A stretch of 64,000 nucleotides of DNA, from the NCBI RefSeq assembly GCF_020520425.1, contig NC_079492.1, positions 57,411,042-57,475,041 on the forward strand, written 5' to 3'. Below are positions 21,431 through 33,632 of the stretch, one piece after another. The stretch is from Spinacia oleracea (Eukaryota; Streptophyta; Magnoliopsida; Caryophyllales; Amaranthaceae). Within the stretch, counting starts at the first letter, position 1. Each line of letters opens with the position of its first letter. The position numbers were made by a program, and so were the translations under genes. Under the pieces are notes generated by a model that was given only the letters and a program-made list of their open reading frames with translations, ran no database searches and was not told the origin of the DNA.

Positions 21431-24400
21431 AATGTACTTGATCAATCTAGGGAATTTGCTAACACTTATACTTTGTATGGGAAGATTTTCTATTTTGACA
21501 GAGTTCAAAGAATGAACTTTTCCCCTACAAGACGAATTCCACTTGTGTCCTGCTGGACAAAGGAAATAGGACACAAACGGAATAAATTAGAGGAAAGTGG
21601 CTTTGGATTGGGGAAGGTGTTGCCCAAAATCAATATTGAACAAAAACAATCTCGGAAGGTATTGCTAAATTCATCACATTCTAATAGATTAAAGTTAATT
21701 CTTCTGCAAAATATAAATATATGTTAATAAATATTTTATGATACTTCCTTTAATATGTTAAATAATATTTTTTAGAAATATATAAATAAATGTTCATAAG
21801 TGTTTTCTTAAATGTTCTTTAATTTTGCATATAATGTTCATACTTTACTTAGACATGTAATAATAAAATGAAGAATTAGTGCATCATATACAAAAAGTAA
21901 TAAAATGTTCAACCCTCTTTTGTTATTTATTCAAACTTTATCAATAAATGATAAAAATAAGTGTTCAAGCCTCTTTACTTATATATTGTGTATGTGCACA
22001 AGTGTCATACAATATATATAGTTGTTCATACTTTTACTTCTAATTGTTCAAACTTAAACACCTAAAAGTTTACTGTTCCCAAATGTATATAAATTGGTTT
22101 TAAAACACAGGAGTTTATGGATGATTTTGTGGGTATAATTCAAGCTGTTGGTGACAATTTGTCAAAGCTTTCTGACTCACTGAAGAAGGCACAAGAATTC
22201 TTCCCATGAAATGAGTTGGTGTCTAAAGTGGAAGAGTTTTTGTCAAAAATGGCAAAAGAACCATCATTAAGCCAAGATGAGTGGTCTGATGACTTCATTA
22301 AGGCTCTATTGGAGAAAGAAAAAGAGTTGTTGGATGCAATTAATCTGGAGAAGAATAAAGCAAAAAAGGATAAGAAGAGATATGAGTATAATATCAAGAG
22401 TGCATTTGACTTGGGACTTTCACCATCACCGATGGTAGTTGATGACAAGTTGAAATGTGAGAAAGCTGGTACATCCACCTCTACGCCAAATTTTTCTCTA
22501 GAAGAAATAGACGAATCTTTGGCTTCTGCTATGCTGAATCTAAAACAAAGAAGGGAAGAAGAGACAAAAGAAAAAATGAAATCACAAAAGCTAAGAAAAT
22601 GGAGCAAGCAGAATCAGAAGTGAGTGAACAAGCTTCAGAAGAACCAAAAACAACAGTGGAGAAGATTGTTGTACAAGCAGAGGAGAATGTCAACTTGGAT
22701 GCAGCTACAGTGGAGCCTGAGTTGCATGTATCAGAAATGATACCTGAAACTAATATAATTCAAGAGGAGCCTGCACTAGAAGTGACAATGAAGGGGATCC
22801 TGCACCACAAGTGATTGAGAAGAAGGTTACACCATAAGGGGTTGAGGAGCTGCCTGCAACAAATGAGACAAATGAAAATGTTGAACCACAAGTGGTTGAG
22901 AAAAAGGTTGCACCACAAATGGTTGAGGAGCCAGCAGAACCTCATACTCCTACACAATCACAGGTGCAACAAGAAGCGGAAGCAGAACCATCTGTTGGTG
23001 CTGGACAATCTTCTCTTTCTTCACCAACAACTCCATTAAATGAAGTTTCAATATCAACATTAATTTCAAGCACAAAAACAGATTTGAAATTGGACGAAAT
23101 TTTTGAAGACAAAGGAGGAAACAAAGATGAAGGAGAAGGGTAAAGTTTAACTATATTTAGACTGAATTTGTATTTATAAAACTTTGGTTATATTATGAAA
23201 ACTATTTTAAAAACATAATAATATTTTGGATATTTAAAATGTTATAATTGAATTTTTTTAATCATTTTGTTTTTCGTTAATATTCATTCTTTTTATACGT
23301 TTTGTTCAAACTTGTTTAATATGTTCATACTTTTCTCTTTTTTGTTCTTACTTTTTCAAACTTGTTAAATTCTTGGTTCATTCTTCTGGAATATTATGTT
23401 CTTTCTTTTTGTACTTTTTGTTCACTCTTTTATCTTATATGTTCATACTTTTAATTTTTTTTGTTCTTTCTTGTTCAAACCTGTTAACTTCTATGTTCTT
23501 TCTTCTGGAATTTTATATTCTTTCTTGTTGAATTTTTTGTTCTCTTTATTTATCTTATATGTTCATACTTTTAATCTTATATGTTCATATTTTTAGGCTT
23601 ATATGTTCTTACTCTTTGTATTATCTTTTTCAGTAATATATGTATATGCGTTTCTTTAATTTTTGTTTATGTTTATTTGTCTTTAATATTCATTTGTTTT
23701 ATTTTTATAATTATGTTGCTTTTTTGTTAAATTTTTTGAATATACAAAAATGAGAAAGGTGACAAAGGAAAAAGACCTCACAGAATTAACAAACTACCGG
23801 TTGCCTTCTCTTCTCCATATTTGGTCAAGTATCGAGACTTGTTCAAAAATCTGGACACAATGCATCAAAGCCTAGCAGATTATGTCTTAAGTGGTGAAGA
23901 CAACAAGTATTTTGTTTAATTTCACGCAAAAATAAGTTTAAATTTAAATTCTTATACATCCTCCTAATTTACTTCCTGTTTGTAGTGAGGTTCTTTATTT
24001 TGATAGATATAACTTCATCAATAGAGAGGCCATGAAAATACTGGTTGAGGAAGCAGAGATGGTTGACTGTGTAATTAATTCATGGTCAAAGTATCTAAAT
24101 GCAAAGGGCCATAAAGATAAACTCGTCCTTTCAACAGTTCCATATGTAAGTATAATAATTGATATTATTTAAAATTGTTCATTTTGTTTATATAAAAGGA
24201 TCAATCCTTTCTGGTCTTATATTCATTATTGTTTTATTATTTCTTAAGAAGAATATATTCATTGAAAAAATAAGTTATGATCAATATTCTTAAACAGAAT
24301 GTTCAATATTAAAACAAGTAATGTTAAATATATTTAAATAGAATGTTCATAATTACAATACATAATGTTCATAATTACAATACATAATGTTCAAAATTTT

Positions 24401-25469
24401 GAAATGGAATATTCATTATTAAAATAATTAATGTTCAACAAAATTAAGATAACAAGTACTAATGATTAAATTGAAATGTTCATTAATATTGTAACTAATT
24501 TAAAATATCTTTATAATTGAATGTTCATTATCTTTAAATGCTGCATATAATGTGCACAAACAAGGTATGTCCAGCAGGATCCTCCTACGAAAAAAGGCTT
24601 GAAGATTTTAAATGCAGGATTAACGAAGAACTAGATAACTATAAGTTGAAAAACATTCATCAATTTAAACAGGTAAACCTATATAACTTCTAATCCATTC
24701 CTCAAACTTTAATGTTCATTTTAATGTATATAATTATTCATTGTTTTTAACTTAAATAATTACCTCTTTTCAGATATTCATCTCCGTTCTTGCTGCAAAA
24801 CACTTCTATCTCCTAGTCATCAACCATTACACTGAAACTATGGATGTGATTGACAACAGGCCTCTTCCAAGAAATGTAAATTTGAAGATAAATACGAGGG
24901 CCACCCAGAAGTTGTGGTAAGAAATAAATCTTCATAAATGTATATTTGTAACTTCGAAGATAATTATCTTACTATTATGAAGATAAATTCCAGATGGATG
25001 CTTTTGCAAAACATATGAGACCATTTGGTTATGAGGTAGAACCAATGCAAAAGTATGAAATTAATTTGATCAAGATGAAATGGAGAAGCATGAAAGACTA
25101 TACGAACTGCGCTGTGTATGTCATGAAGCACATGGAGAGCTATACTGGTGATCTAGAACATAAATGGATCTATGACTTGAAAGCAAATGATGTAAGTTCC
25201 ATTTTGTTCATTCTTCTTTTGCATTTTGTTTATTTCTTTTTTTCGTTTTGTTCTTTTCTGTTTTGTTGTTCTGTCTGTTGAATTTCTTTTATATTCCCTT
25301 TTATAATTTAGTATTTTGGTTTTATAAAACATTTATATATATTTTTTTAATTTTTGATATACAGACAAATCAAATAAGGAAGCTTCGTGTCACTTTCTGT
25401 GGTCTCCTAATGCTTTCAAAGCAAAATGAAAAGCAAGAGTCAAACATAAATGAAGCATGGAGAAGTTAA
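21430..25469 (+). pseudogene. MULE-1 ULP1-like cysteine protease gene, decayed
   Basis: Exons read as: about 21430-21658 (3' part of the N-terminal domain, FDRVQRMNFSPTRRIPLVSC), 22111-23142, about 23752-23910, 23986-24145, 24566-24672, 24774-24916, 24994-25191 and 25365-25469. The C48 protease core is visible: histidine in AAKHFYLLVINHY, aspartate in MDVIDN, cysteine in YTNCAVYVMKH. The usual Asp-Cys-Gly is Asn-Cys-Ala. ULP1 proteases process SUMO precursors and remove SUMO. Exon 22111-23142 has an in-frame stop near 22207 and frameshifts near 22575 and 22795, and the 5' exons are missing. It therefore cannot give a full protein. ULP1 genes carried by MULEs are known from Arabidopsis (Kaonashi elements). 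It faces the FAR1-type gene tail to tail. Confidence 0.75.
23150..23740 (+). repeat. TGTTCA-word repeats, MULE-1 intron
   Basis: The intron is built from degenerate units such as TATGTTCATACTTTTAATTT, about 20-40 bases apart. The same word, in the same plus-strand orientation, fills 21760-22060, 24160-24560, 25480-26130, 26740-26990, 39160-39310 and 40450-41000. Confidence 0.8.
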
Positions 25470-25479
25470 TGAAAAATTA

Positions 25480-26142
25480 AGCAGATAGTAAGAAGGTTAA
25501 GAAACAAAAATACATTTTTATTACAATGTAAAGTAAATATTTTGGTATTTTGTTCAAAAACAAATAACTTAGTGTTCATTTCTTTTATGTTTAATATTCA
25601 GTTTCCTTTCAAGTATTAATCAAATGCACAAATAAATTTCCAACTCAATAATCCATACAAAATAAATATTTATTAACTCCTTGATTTTTATGAAAGTTTT
25701 ATTTAATGATTAATATTGTTAAAAAATTTTCATTGTAAAAATAGGTAATAATGAATATGATTCGTAGAACGTTCAATTATAAAATTAATAATATTAATTA
25801 TATTTCAATAAAATGTTCATTATTAAAATACTTAATGCTCAAATTTCATATAGAATATTCACTTTTAAATACGTAATGTTCAAAATCCTTAAATAGAAAA
25901 CACATTCATTCCCCACAAGTGGAAACAAAAGTAGATAATGTTGAATATCTTAACTAAATGTTCATTATACTTCAGAAGGATGTCTTAAAAAATCATAAAA
26001 TAAATTCAAACATAAAATATTATGAAAAATCGTGATGTTCAAAATGTTTGACCTCAATGTTCATTCTCTTAAAACTAAATGATCAAACACATAAAGATTC
26101 AGTACAAATAAATGCACATACGAATTTTCAACTCAATAATCA
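25480..26142 (+). repeat. TGTTCA-word repeats between the convergent MULE-1 genes
   Basis: Non-coding AT-rich spacer between the ULP1-like gene end and the FAR1-type gene end. It is full of AATGTTCA and similar words and has no recognisable frame. Confidence 0.75.
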
Positions 26143-27613
26143 CTATTTACTAAATCCTTGACTTTTGGTGGCTTCTTCGGCAGCCATTGATTCATCAAAG
26201 AGAGCTAAAAATGCATCATACTTAAATTTCAAATGAGCTTGATCAATAGCAGATTGATGAGATCCTTTAGTACCCAACGGAGGTCTAGTAACCAATGAAA
26301 CTTTAGGTCCTTGAACTTTAGCTTCAGTACCCGATGGAGCTTTAGTACCAGATGAAACTCTAGTAACCGATCGAGCATCGGTACCAAATGGAGCTTTAGT
26401 AAGCAATGGAGCTTTAGTAGCTGATGGTGCTTTAGTAGCCGATGGTGCTTTAGTAGCCGATGGTTCTTTAGTAGCCGATGGTGCTTTAACTTTTGTAGAT
26501 GCATCAGTTTTATTTCTCGCATGACTATATGAATCATTTGAGGTTTCATTTGTTGAATTGTTTTCCTAAAATTGACACAAAATGTAAAGACATTAAAAAA
26601 CAGAACGTTAAATATTCATTTTAAAGACTAAAATATTAATATCTACCTTGTCAGATGATTCTACATTTATATCAACAGAAGCACCTCTTCTAAAATATTT
26701 TGGAGTGGCTTCGGAAAAGAAGCATCAACCTGAAATAATATAGTGATCATTTATCAGATAATAATGTTCATATATTTATATCTAAATGTTCAAACTTCGC
26801 AAGAAAATCAATCTGAAATAGTGAAGGATCTAGTACAACTAGATCAGATGAGTCACTAAGAAAATTAGAGAAAATCACGGGGGCACCAACTTCATCCAAC
26901 TCCTGGAAAAACCAAGCACAAAAAAAATAATTAAAAGAATGTTCAATTACTTATAAGTAAATGATCAATTTATAAAAAATATATGTTCAATTTTTAATAA
27001 ATATTTACCATGACTACAGATTGAGCCTTAAACCTTGTTGCATCTGTAAATTTGGCTTTTTTCCTCCTCCAATTCCCTTTAGCTTTATTGTAGATTTTCT
27101 CAACTGTACTCTTAAATCTGTCATTCCTCTCACCTTTTTTCCTTGAATTCTGTGGGTTTTTACTAAAGGCACAAAAATATCTTCACCCTCTTTAGGATCA
27201 GAAAAGTCAGTAGTACCCCTAATACTCTCCACTTTTTCTTTTAGAAGACCAAAGGCATAATCAACCTCAACCCTAGCTTGAAGAGAATCTTGACTAGACA
27301 TAACAAGCTTAACAAAATTCCTAAGGGTTTGTGCCCTCCAAACAGAAGCCGCAACTATATTGGACTTTTCACCATCATCTTCAACCAAATGACTGCACAT
27401 AGCCGCTTTTGTCCACCTCTTCAATATATAAAGATTGGGAATCCTTGGGACACAATGAACATGATAAACACGAAGCACATGAGAACATAAAAAACCCATT
27501 TCAGTAAAGTACTGACAAGTACAATCCACAGCAAAAGTCTCTTGGTTAAACCGAACTTCATGTTTAATCAAGTCTTTTTTAGGCCTCCACACATTATAAA
27601 TTTTCTCTGTAGC
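26143..27613 (-). pseudogene. MULE-1 FAR1-type transposase, 3' part
   Basis: On the minus strand this carries the SWIM zinc finger CTCQYFTEMGFLCSHVL with the expected Cys-X-Cys...Cys-X-His, directly downstream of the Copia B insertion at 27613/38748. A frameshift near 27140 disrupts the following part. C-terminal exons lie near 26905-26815, 26730-26645 and 26565-26143; the last encodes a low-complexity repeat of the type TKAPSATKAPSAT from an 18-bp minisatellite (26380-26500). FAR1/FHY3-related transposases move MULEs by a DDE mechanism. The gene is cut by Copia B and has several lesions, so it is inactive. Confidence 0.8.
26380..26500 (-). repeat. 18-bp coding minisatellite
   Basis: Tandem units of GGTGCTTTAGTAGCCGAT and variants, about six copies, encode a Lys-Ala-Pro-Ser-Ala-Thr repeat in the C-terminal tail of the FAR1-type protein. 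Confidence 0.85.
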
Positions 27614-27618
27614 TGTGT
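27614..27618. repeat. Target-site duplication TGTGT, left
   Basis: TGTGT precedes the left LTR of Copia B and is repeated at 38748-38752 after the right LTR. Removing the insert joins the FAR1-type reading frame across the site. Confidence 0.92.
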
Positions 27619-29035
27619 TGTTAGGTTATGATACATATGAACAACATAAATCATGCGGAAAAACCTTAATGCCAGGATACATATTAATTGCACATAATCA
27701 TATAATTAGTCTAGGATGCATACACTTTGTAGCGTGCCCTCCCTAGCTGCGCCCGAACCGAACAAGAACAAGTCTTTAGGACTCCAAGTGTCGTCCCTCC
27801 GTAGATAGTCCACAGCACGTCCAGATCCGCCTTAAGATTGACCAACTAGAATCGCCCTTAAGGTTCTATTATTTTCGGCTAAATAGGCAAGTAATGTGGC
27901 TGATTTTGCTGCTAAAAATCACAGCTTTTATTGTTTGAATACTATTGAAAACCTCGTGTATAAATTTGTGACCCTAGGTACATATTTATAGAATCATGGA
28001 AAAGGATTTCGAATCCTATTAGAACACTAAATTAATTAATTAGAATCCCTTTAGAACTCTATTTAATTAATTTCTATCTTCTAGGATTAGGATTTAATCA
28101 TAGCACGAATTCCGATAGCTTTAGGATTCGTATAGCACACACACGAGCACGAGCACGAGCACCACACCGCACAGCCCGCGCGCATGTCTCGCGGCCCACG
28201 CGAACTGCACGGCGCCTGGCCCAGGCTCGCAGCCCATCTGATCCGCGCGCGCGCCACACCTTGCTGGGCTTGGCCTTGCGCTGGGCCTGGCGAGGCTTCG
28301 GCGTGTGGTTTTGATGCGTATGGCTTGCTGGGCGAGGGCTTGGCTTCATGCTGGGCCTTCGTCTAGCAAGTCTCTTTCCGATGCTAATTCGTACGATACG
28401 CTTCCGATTAAATTCCCGATTCCGGAATTCATTTCCGATACGAACAATATTTAACATTTCCGATTCCGGAATTAATTTCCGTTTCGAACAAATATTTAAT
28501 AATTCCGTGTCCGAAATTATTTTCCGATTCCGATAATATTTCCGATTCTGACAATTTCCATTTCCGCCAATATTTCCGATTCCGGCAATATTTCCATTTC
28601 CGAAAATATTTTCCGATACGTACCATGTTTCCGTTTCCGGCAACATCTACGTCTTGGATAATATTTATATTTCCGATACGATCCATATTTCCGTTTCCGG
28701 CAATATCATCGTTTCCGGAGTATTCATTTACTTGCCTTTGACGATCTTAGCTCCCACTGAAACCAAGATCCGTGGATTCTGAATATCCATAGATGGAGTA
28801 TTTAATGCCATTAAATACTTGATCCGTTTACGTACTATTTGTGTGACCCTACGGGTTCAGTCAAGAGTAAGTTGTGGATTAATATCATTAATTCCACTTG
28901 AACTGAAGCGGCCTCTAGCTAGGCATTCAGCTCACTTGATCTCACTAAATTTATTAACTTGTTAATTAATACTGAACCGCATTTATTAGACGTAACATTA
29001 AATGCATACTTGGACCAAGGGAATTATTTCCTTCA
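27619..29035 (-). repeat. 3' LTR of Copia B
   Basis: 1417 bases, TGTTAGGTTATG...TTCCTTCA on the plus strand. It contains a GC-rich block (28130-28370) and the CCGATTCCGG short repeats (28380-28730). Confidence 0.92.
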
Positions 29036-29050
29036 GTCTCCCACTTGTCC
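29036..29050 (-). other. Polypurine tract of Copia B
   Basis: The minus strand reads GGACAAGTGGGAGAC directly before the 3' LTR, the usual plant Copia arrangement. Confidence 0.8.
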
Positions 29051-29896
29051 TTAGGGACAAGTGTGCATTTTCCAATTCCTTTGTCGCTCGATGCTTTCTC
29101 TTGAACATAAGGTAAGAGTTGTCATTCTTATTATGTCCAGAGGTGTTTCTCGGTGTCAGAGTTCAACTGATCAAATAAACAGATAATCATAGCCTATGAT
29201 TCATCTGAGCACGGCCATGCATTTTACAGTTTCTAGCTCTCCGAGTGGCCTTGTACAACTTTTAAGCATCTCATCCCGATTTATGGGAGGACAATCCCAA
29301 TCTTGCGATCTTGAGATTAGACTTCGTTTGATACGTGATGACCTGAGCGTTGCCTTTATAGCCTCCTTTTACGGTGCGACGGTTGACAACGTCAAAGTAA
29401 GCAGTTCTCAAACAAGTAATCTCAAATCACTCTGGTATTGAGGATTAGTGTCTAATAATTTTAATGAAATTTACTTATGACAGATCTTCATCTCTTACAG
29501 TAAAGTTTCATAGGTCTGTCCGATACTAGTCTTCCCAAAGTAAGTGTCTATGCAAATGATTATGACATTGCCATGTCCACATAGTTCAAGAAACAGAACT
29601 ACTAGTCATCTTGCATTCTAGTCGTCTAACGTTTTCTATGCGTCCATCTTTATAGAAAACTCCGACCAGGGACCATTTTCAATCTTTTGACATTCAAGTT
29701 CACTTGATAGACATTTCTTAGTCACAGGACAGGTCCTGACAGTCTATCTTGAATATTTCGTCAAATTGAAGGGACTCATCATTTAATAAACCACAAATTA
29801 AATGGAAAATGAATTCTATTCATTTATGCGAATGATTAACCAATAATGTTTTACAAAGTATTAAACTCTAAAACTTTAAAACATTAAACAAGGACA
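29051..29896 (-). other. Copia B 3' untranslated region
   Basis: About 850 bases between the pol stop and the purine tract, without a domain. It is the part also conserved in Copia A (20427-21120). Confidence 0.75.
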
Positions 29897-32800
29897 TCAA
29901 AGCCATTCTCCAATATGCTTGATTCCCATAGCTGCAGTGTGCGAGTTGTGCTTCGCCTGCGGCAGAGGTTTAGTCAATGGATCTGAGATGTTATCATCAG
30001 TTCCAATCTTGCTTATCTCGACTTCTTTTCTTTCAACGAACTCTCGTAGAAGGTGAAATCTACGAAGTACATGCTTGACTCTTTGGTGGTGTCTAGGTTC
30101 CTTTGCCTGTGCAATAACTCCGTTATTATCACAATATAGGGGTATTGGTCCTTTAATGGAGGGGACTACACCAAGTTCACCTATGAACTTCCTTAGCCAT
30201 ATAGCTTCCTTTGCTGCTTTATGTGCAGCAATGTACTCCGCTTCAGTTGTAGAATCCGCAATGGTGCTTTGCTTAGCACTTTTCCAACTTACTGCACCTC
30301 TGTTGAGGCAGAAGAAAAACCCAGACTGTGATCTGAAATCATCTTTGTCGGTTTGGAAACTTGCGTCCGTATAGCCTTTAACAATTAATTCATCATCTCC
30401 GCCATAGACCAGGAAATCATCTTTGTGCCTTTTCAGGTACTTCAGAATGTTCTTGGCAGCAGTCCAATGTTCCTCTCCTGGGTCTAACTGGTATCTGCTC
30501 GTAGCACTGAGTGCATACACAACATCCGGGCGTGTACATATCATAGCATACATTATTGAACCAATCAATGATGCATATGGAATCCCATTCATTCGTCTAC
30601 GCTCATCAAGTGTTTTTGGGCACTGAGTCTTGCTTAGAGTCATTCCATGAGACATGGGTAGGTAGCCTCGCTTGGAGTCTGCCATCTTGAACCTTTCAAG
30701 CACCTTATTAATATAAGTGCTTTGACTAAGTCCAATCATCTTTTTAGATCTATCTCTGTAAATCTTGATGCCCAGTATGTACTGTGCTTCTCCTAGATCC
30801 TTCATCGAAAAACATTTCCCAAGCCAAATCTTGGCAGAGTTCAACATAGGAATGTCATTTCCGATAAGTAATATGTCGTCGACATATAATACTAGAAAAG
30901 CAATTTTGCTCCCACTGACCTTCTTGTATACACAAGATTCGTCTGCGTTTTTTATGAAACCAAAGTCACTGACTGCTTCATTAAAACGTATATTCCAGCT
31001 CCTTGATGCCTGCTTCAATCCGTAGATTGATTTCTTAAGCTTGCATACCTTTTTAGCATTCTTTGGATCCTCAAAACCCTCAGGCTGTGTCATAAACACA
31101 ATATCTGTTAAAACGCTGTTTAAGAAAGCGGTTTTGACATCCATCTGCCATATTTCGTAATCGTAATATGCAGCGATTGCTAACATTATCCGAATAGACT
31201 TCAGCATTGCAACTGGTGAAAAGGTTTCATCGTAATCCACACCGTGGACTTTCCTGTAACCTTTTGCAACCAATCTAACTTTGAAAACTTCAAGTTTCCC
31301 ATCCATGTCCTTTTTCAGTTTGAAAACCCATTTGCTTCCTATGGCTTGGTAGCCATTTGGTAAATCGACCAAATCCCAAAATTGGTTTTTTGACATGGAG
31401 TCTAATTCAGATTGCATGGCTTCTTGCCATTGCTTGGAGCTAGGGCTCGTCATAGCTTGTTTGTAAGTCGCAGGTTCATCACTTTCAAGTAATAGAACGT
31501 CATAGCTCTCGTTCGTCAAAATACCTAAGTACCTTTCCGGTTGAGATCTATATATCTGCGATCTACGCGGGGTTACATTTCTAGATGGTCCTTGATTCTC
31601 ACCAGATACTTCTAAAGATCTCTGAGTTCCATCCTGAATGTCATCTTGAGCATTCTCTAGATTTTGTTGTTCGACTCGAATTTCTTCGAGGTCTACTTTT
31701 CTCCCACTTGTCCTTTTGGAAATGTGATCCTTTTCCAAAAAGATATTATCTCGAACAACAAATACCTTGTTCTCAGATGTATTGTAGAAATAATACCCCT
31801 TTGTTTCCTTTGGGTAGCCCACAAGGATACATTTGTCAGATTTTGGATGAAGTTTGTCTGAAATTAATCGTTTGACGTATACTTCACATCCCCAAATCTT
31901 AAGAAAAGATACTTTTGGAGGCTTTCCAAACCATAACTCATATGGAGTCTTTTCAACAGCTTTAGACGGAGCTCTATTTATAGTGAGTGCAGCTGTATTT
32001 AGTGCATGTCCCCAAAATTCTATTAGAAGTTCGGCCTGACCCATCATTGTTCTAACCATGTCTAGCAAGGTTCTGTTCCTCCGTTCCGACACACCGTTCC
32101 ATTGTGGTGCTCCAGAAGGAGTCAATTCTGATAGAATTCCACATTCTTTCAGATGGTCATCAAATTCATAGCTCAGATATTCACCGCCTCTATCAGACCG
32201 CAGTGCCTTAATCTTCTTGCCTAATTGATTCTCTACTTCACTCTGAAATTCCTTGAATTTGTCAAAGGATTCAGACTTATGCTTCATTAGGTAGACATAA
32301 CCATATCTACTAAAGTCATCAGTGAAAGTGATAAAGTAGCTGAAACCACCTCTAGCATTTGTACTCATTGGTCCATATACATCTGTATGGATTAAACCCA
32401 ATAGTTCAGTTGCTCTTTCTCCAACTTTAGAGAAAGGTTGCTTTGTCATTTTGCCAAGTAAACATGATTCGCACTTACCATAATCCTCTAAGTCAAATGG
32501 TTCTAGAATTCCTTCCTCTTGAAGTCTTTCCATGCGTTTCAAGTTAATATGGCCTAATCGACAATGCCACAGATAGGTGAGATCTGAATCATCCTTTTTG
32601 GCCCTTTTGGTATTTATGTTATAAACTTGTTTGTTGTGATCTAGTAAATAAAGTCCATTGACTAATCTAGCAGATCCATAAAACATCTCTTTAAAATAAA
32701 ACGAACAACTATTGTCTTTTATCAAAAAGGAAAATCCCTTAGCATCTAAGCAAGAAACAGAAATGATGTTTTTAGTAAGACTTGGAACATGGAAACAGTC

Positions 32801-33070
32801 TTCTAGTTCCAAAACTAACCCAGAGGGTAACGACAAATAATAAGTTCCTACAGCTAATGCAACAATCCTTGCTCCATTTCCCACTCGTAGGTCGACTTCA
32901 CCCTTGCTTAACCTTCTACTTCTTCTTAGTCCCTGTGAATTGGAACATAAGTGTGAGCCACAACCTGTATCTAATACCCAAGAAGTTGAATTAGCAAGTG
33001 TACAGTCTATAACGAAAATACTTGAAGATGGAACGACTGTTCCGTTCTTCTGATCTTCCTTTAGCTTCAA
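29897..33070 (-). CDS. Copia B pol polyprotein
   Basis: Open frame of about 1057 codons with domains in the usual Copia order. Aspartic protease: DTGCGSHLC near residue 34. Integrase: His/Cys finger (LWHCRLGHIN ... CESCLLGKM), then catalytic residues in HTDVYGPM, FTDDFSRYGY and NGVSERRNRT. Reverse transcriptase: WVFKLKKDMDG, the MDVKTAFL aspartate and LYVDDILL. RNase H: GYTDASF, TTEAEY and YCDNNG. There is no internal stop or frameshift, and the catalytic aspartates are kept, so this part of the protein may still be functional. It joins the end of gag at 33067-33070 in a different frame, because a deletion has removed the gag C-terminus. The ATG-less start is nominal; pol normally comes from a gag-pol fusion. 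Confidence 0.93.
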   Translation of the reverse strand: MKLKEDQKNGTVVPSSSIFVIDCTLANSTSWVLDTGCGSHLCSNSQGLRRSRRLSKGEVDLRVGNGARIVALAVGTYYLSLPSGLVLELEDCFHVPSLTKNIISVSCLDAKGFSFLIKDNSCSFYFKEMFYGSARLVNGLYLLDHNKQVYNINTKRAKKDDSDLTYLWHCRLGHINLKRMERLQEEGILEPFDLEDYGKCESCLLGKMTKQPFSKVGERATELLGLIHTDVYGPMSTNARGGFSYFITFTDDFSRYGYVYLMKHKSESFDKFKEFQSEVENQLGKKIKALRSDRGGEYLSYEFDDHLKECGILSELTPSGAPQWNGVSERRNRTLLDMVRTMMGQAELLIEFWGHALNTAALTINRAPSKAVEKTPYELWFGKPPKVSFLKIWGCEVYVKRLISDKLHPKSDKCILVGYPKETKGYYFYNTSENKVFVVRDNIFLEKDHISKRTSGRKVDLEEIRVEQQNLENAQDDIQDGTQRSLEVSGENQGPSRNVTPRRSQIYRSQPERYLGILTNESYDVLLLESDEPATYKQAMTSPSSKQWQEAMQSELDSMSKNQFWDLVDLPNGYQAIGSKWVFKLKKDMDGKLEVFKVRLVAKGYRKVHGVDYDETFSPVAMLKSIRIMLAIAAYYDYEIWQMDVKTAFLNSVLTDIVFMTQPEGFEDPKNAKKVCKLKKSIYGLKQASRSWNIRFNEAVSDFGFIKNADESCVYKKVSGSKIAFLVLYVDDILLIGNDIPMLNSAKIWLGKCFSMKDLGEAQYILGIKIYRDRSKKMIGLSQSTYINKVLERFKMADSKRGYLPMSHGMTLSKTQCPKTLDERRRMNGIPYASLIGSIMYAMICTRPDVVYALSATSRYQLDPGEEHWTAAKNILKYLKRHKDDFLVYGGDDELIVKGYTDASFQTDKDDFRSQSGFFFCLNRGAVSWKSAKQSTIADSTTEAEYIAAHKAAKEAIWLRKFIGELGVVPSIKGPIPLYCDNNGVIAQAKEPRHHQRVKHVLRRFHLLREFVERKEVEISKIGTDDNISDPLTKPLPQAKHNSHTAAMGIKHIGEWL

Positions 33071-33632
33071 GCAATCTCTCTTCCAATGAGCGTTTTATCC
33101 AGACTATTCATACTGTAGTTCAACTTGAACTGATCATACCCACTATGAAGAGAATGGAGGATGGTGTCTACAACCATTTCCTGAGAGAATTGTTGATCCA
33201 GCCGACTCATATTCTCAATGAGTCCAATCATTTTGAGAACATGTGGACTTACGGGCTCGCCTTTCTTACGCTTGGTCTCAAGAATTTGCGTATGAGTCTC
33301 GAATCTTTCGACCCGAGCCAGATCTTGGAACATGTTCTTTAACTCACTGATGATCGTGAAATCATCTGAGTTGATGAACGTTTTCTGTAGATCTACACTC
33401 ATGGTTGCAAGCATTAGACATTTCACATCCTTGTTGGCATCAATCCAACGATTGAGGGCTGCCTGAGTGACCCCGTCGCCCACGGCTTCGGGCATCGCCT
33501 CTTCTAGGACATACTCCTTTTCTTCCTACATAAGAACTATTTGCAAGTTCCTTTGCCAGTCAAGGAAGTTTTTCCCGTTCAACTTCTCTTTTCGAAAATT
33601 GATCGAATGTTGAATGAATTGTTGTTTGCCAT
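33067..33632 (-). pseudogene. Copia B gag, broken
   Basis: The start ATG is at 33632 (peptide MANNNSFNI). A one-base loss near 33585 shifts the frame before LNGKNFLDWQRNLQ. An in-frame TAG follows near 33528, where this family normally has glutamine. The capsid part then reads open to 33067 (MPEAVGDG ... YDQFKLNYSMNSLDKTL), typical of the UBN2/retrotran_gag family. Directly after LDKTL the sequence jumps to HWKRDC, the last part of the CCHC zinc knuckle, so roughly the C-terminal third of gag is deleted. Without capsid and nucleocapsid the element would depend on proteins supplied by relatives. Confidence 0.8.

Noticed and set aside
29897-33070. Endogenous pararetrovirus (caulimovirus-type) origin
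   Set aside because: Domain order protease-integrase-RT-RNase H, LTRs, Met-tRNA primer site and a 5-bp target duplication all fit Ty1/Copia; no movement or coat protein is present.
30075-33342. Plus-strand frames inside Copia B
   Set aside because: They are antisense shadows of the pol and gag frames and show no domain.
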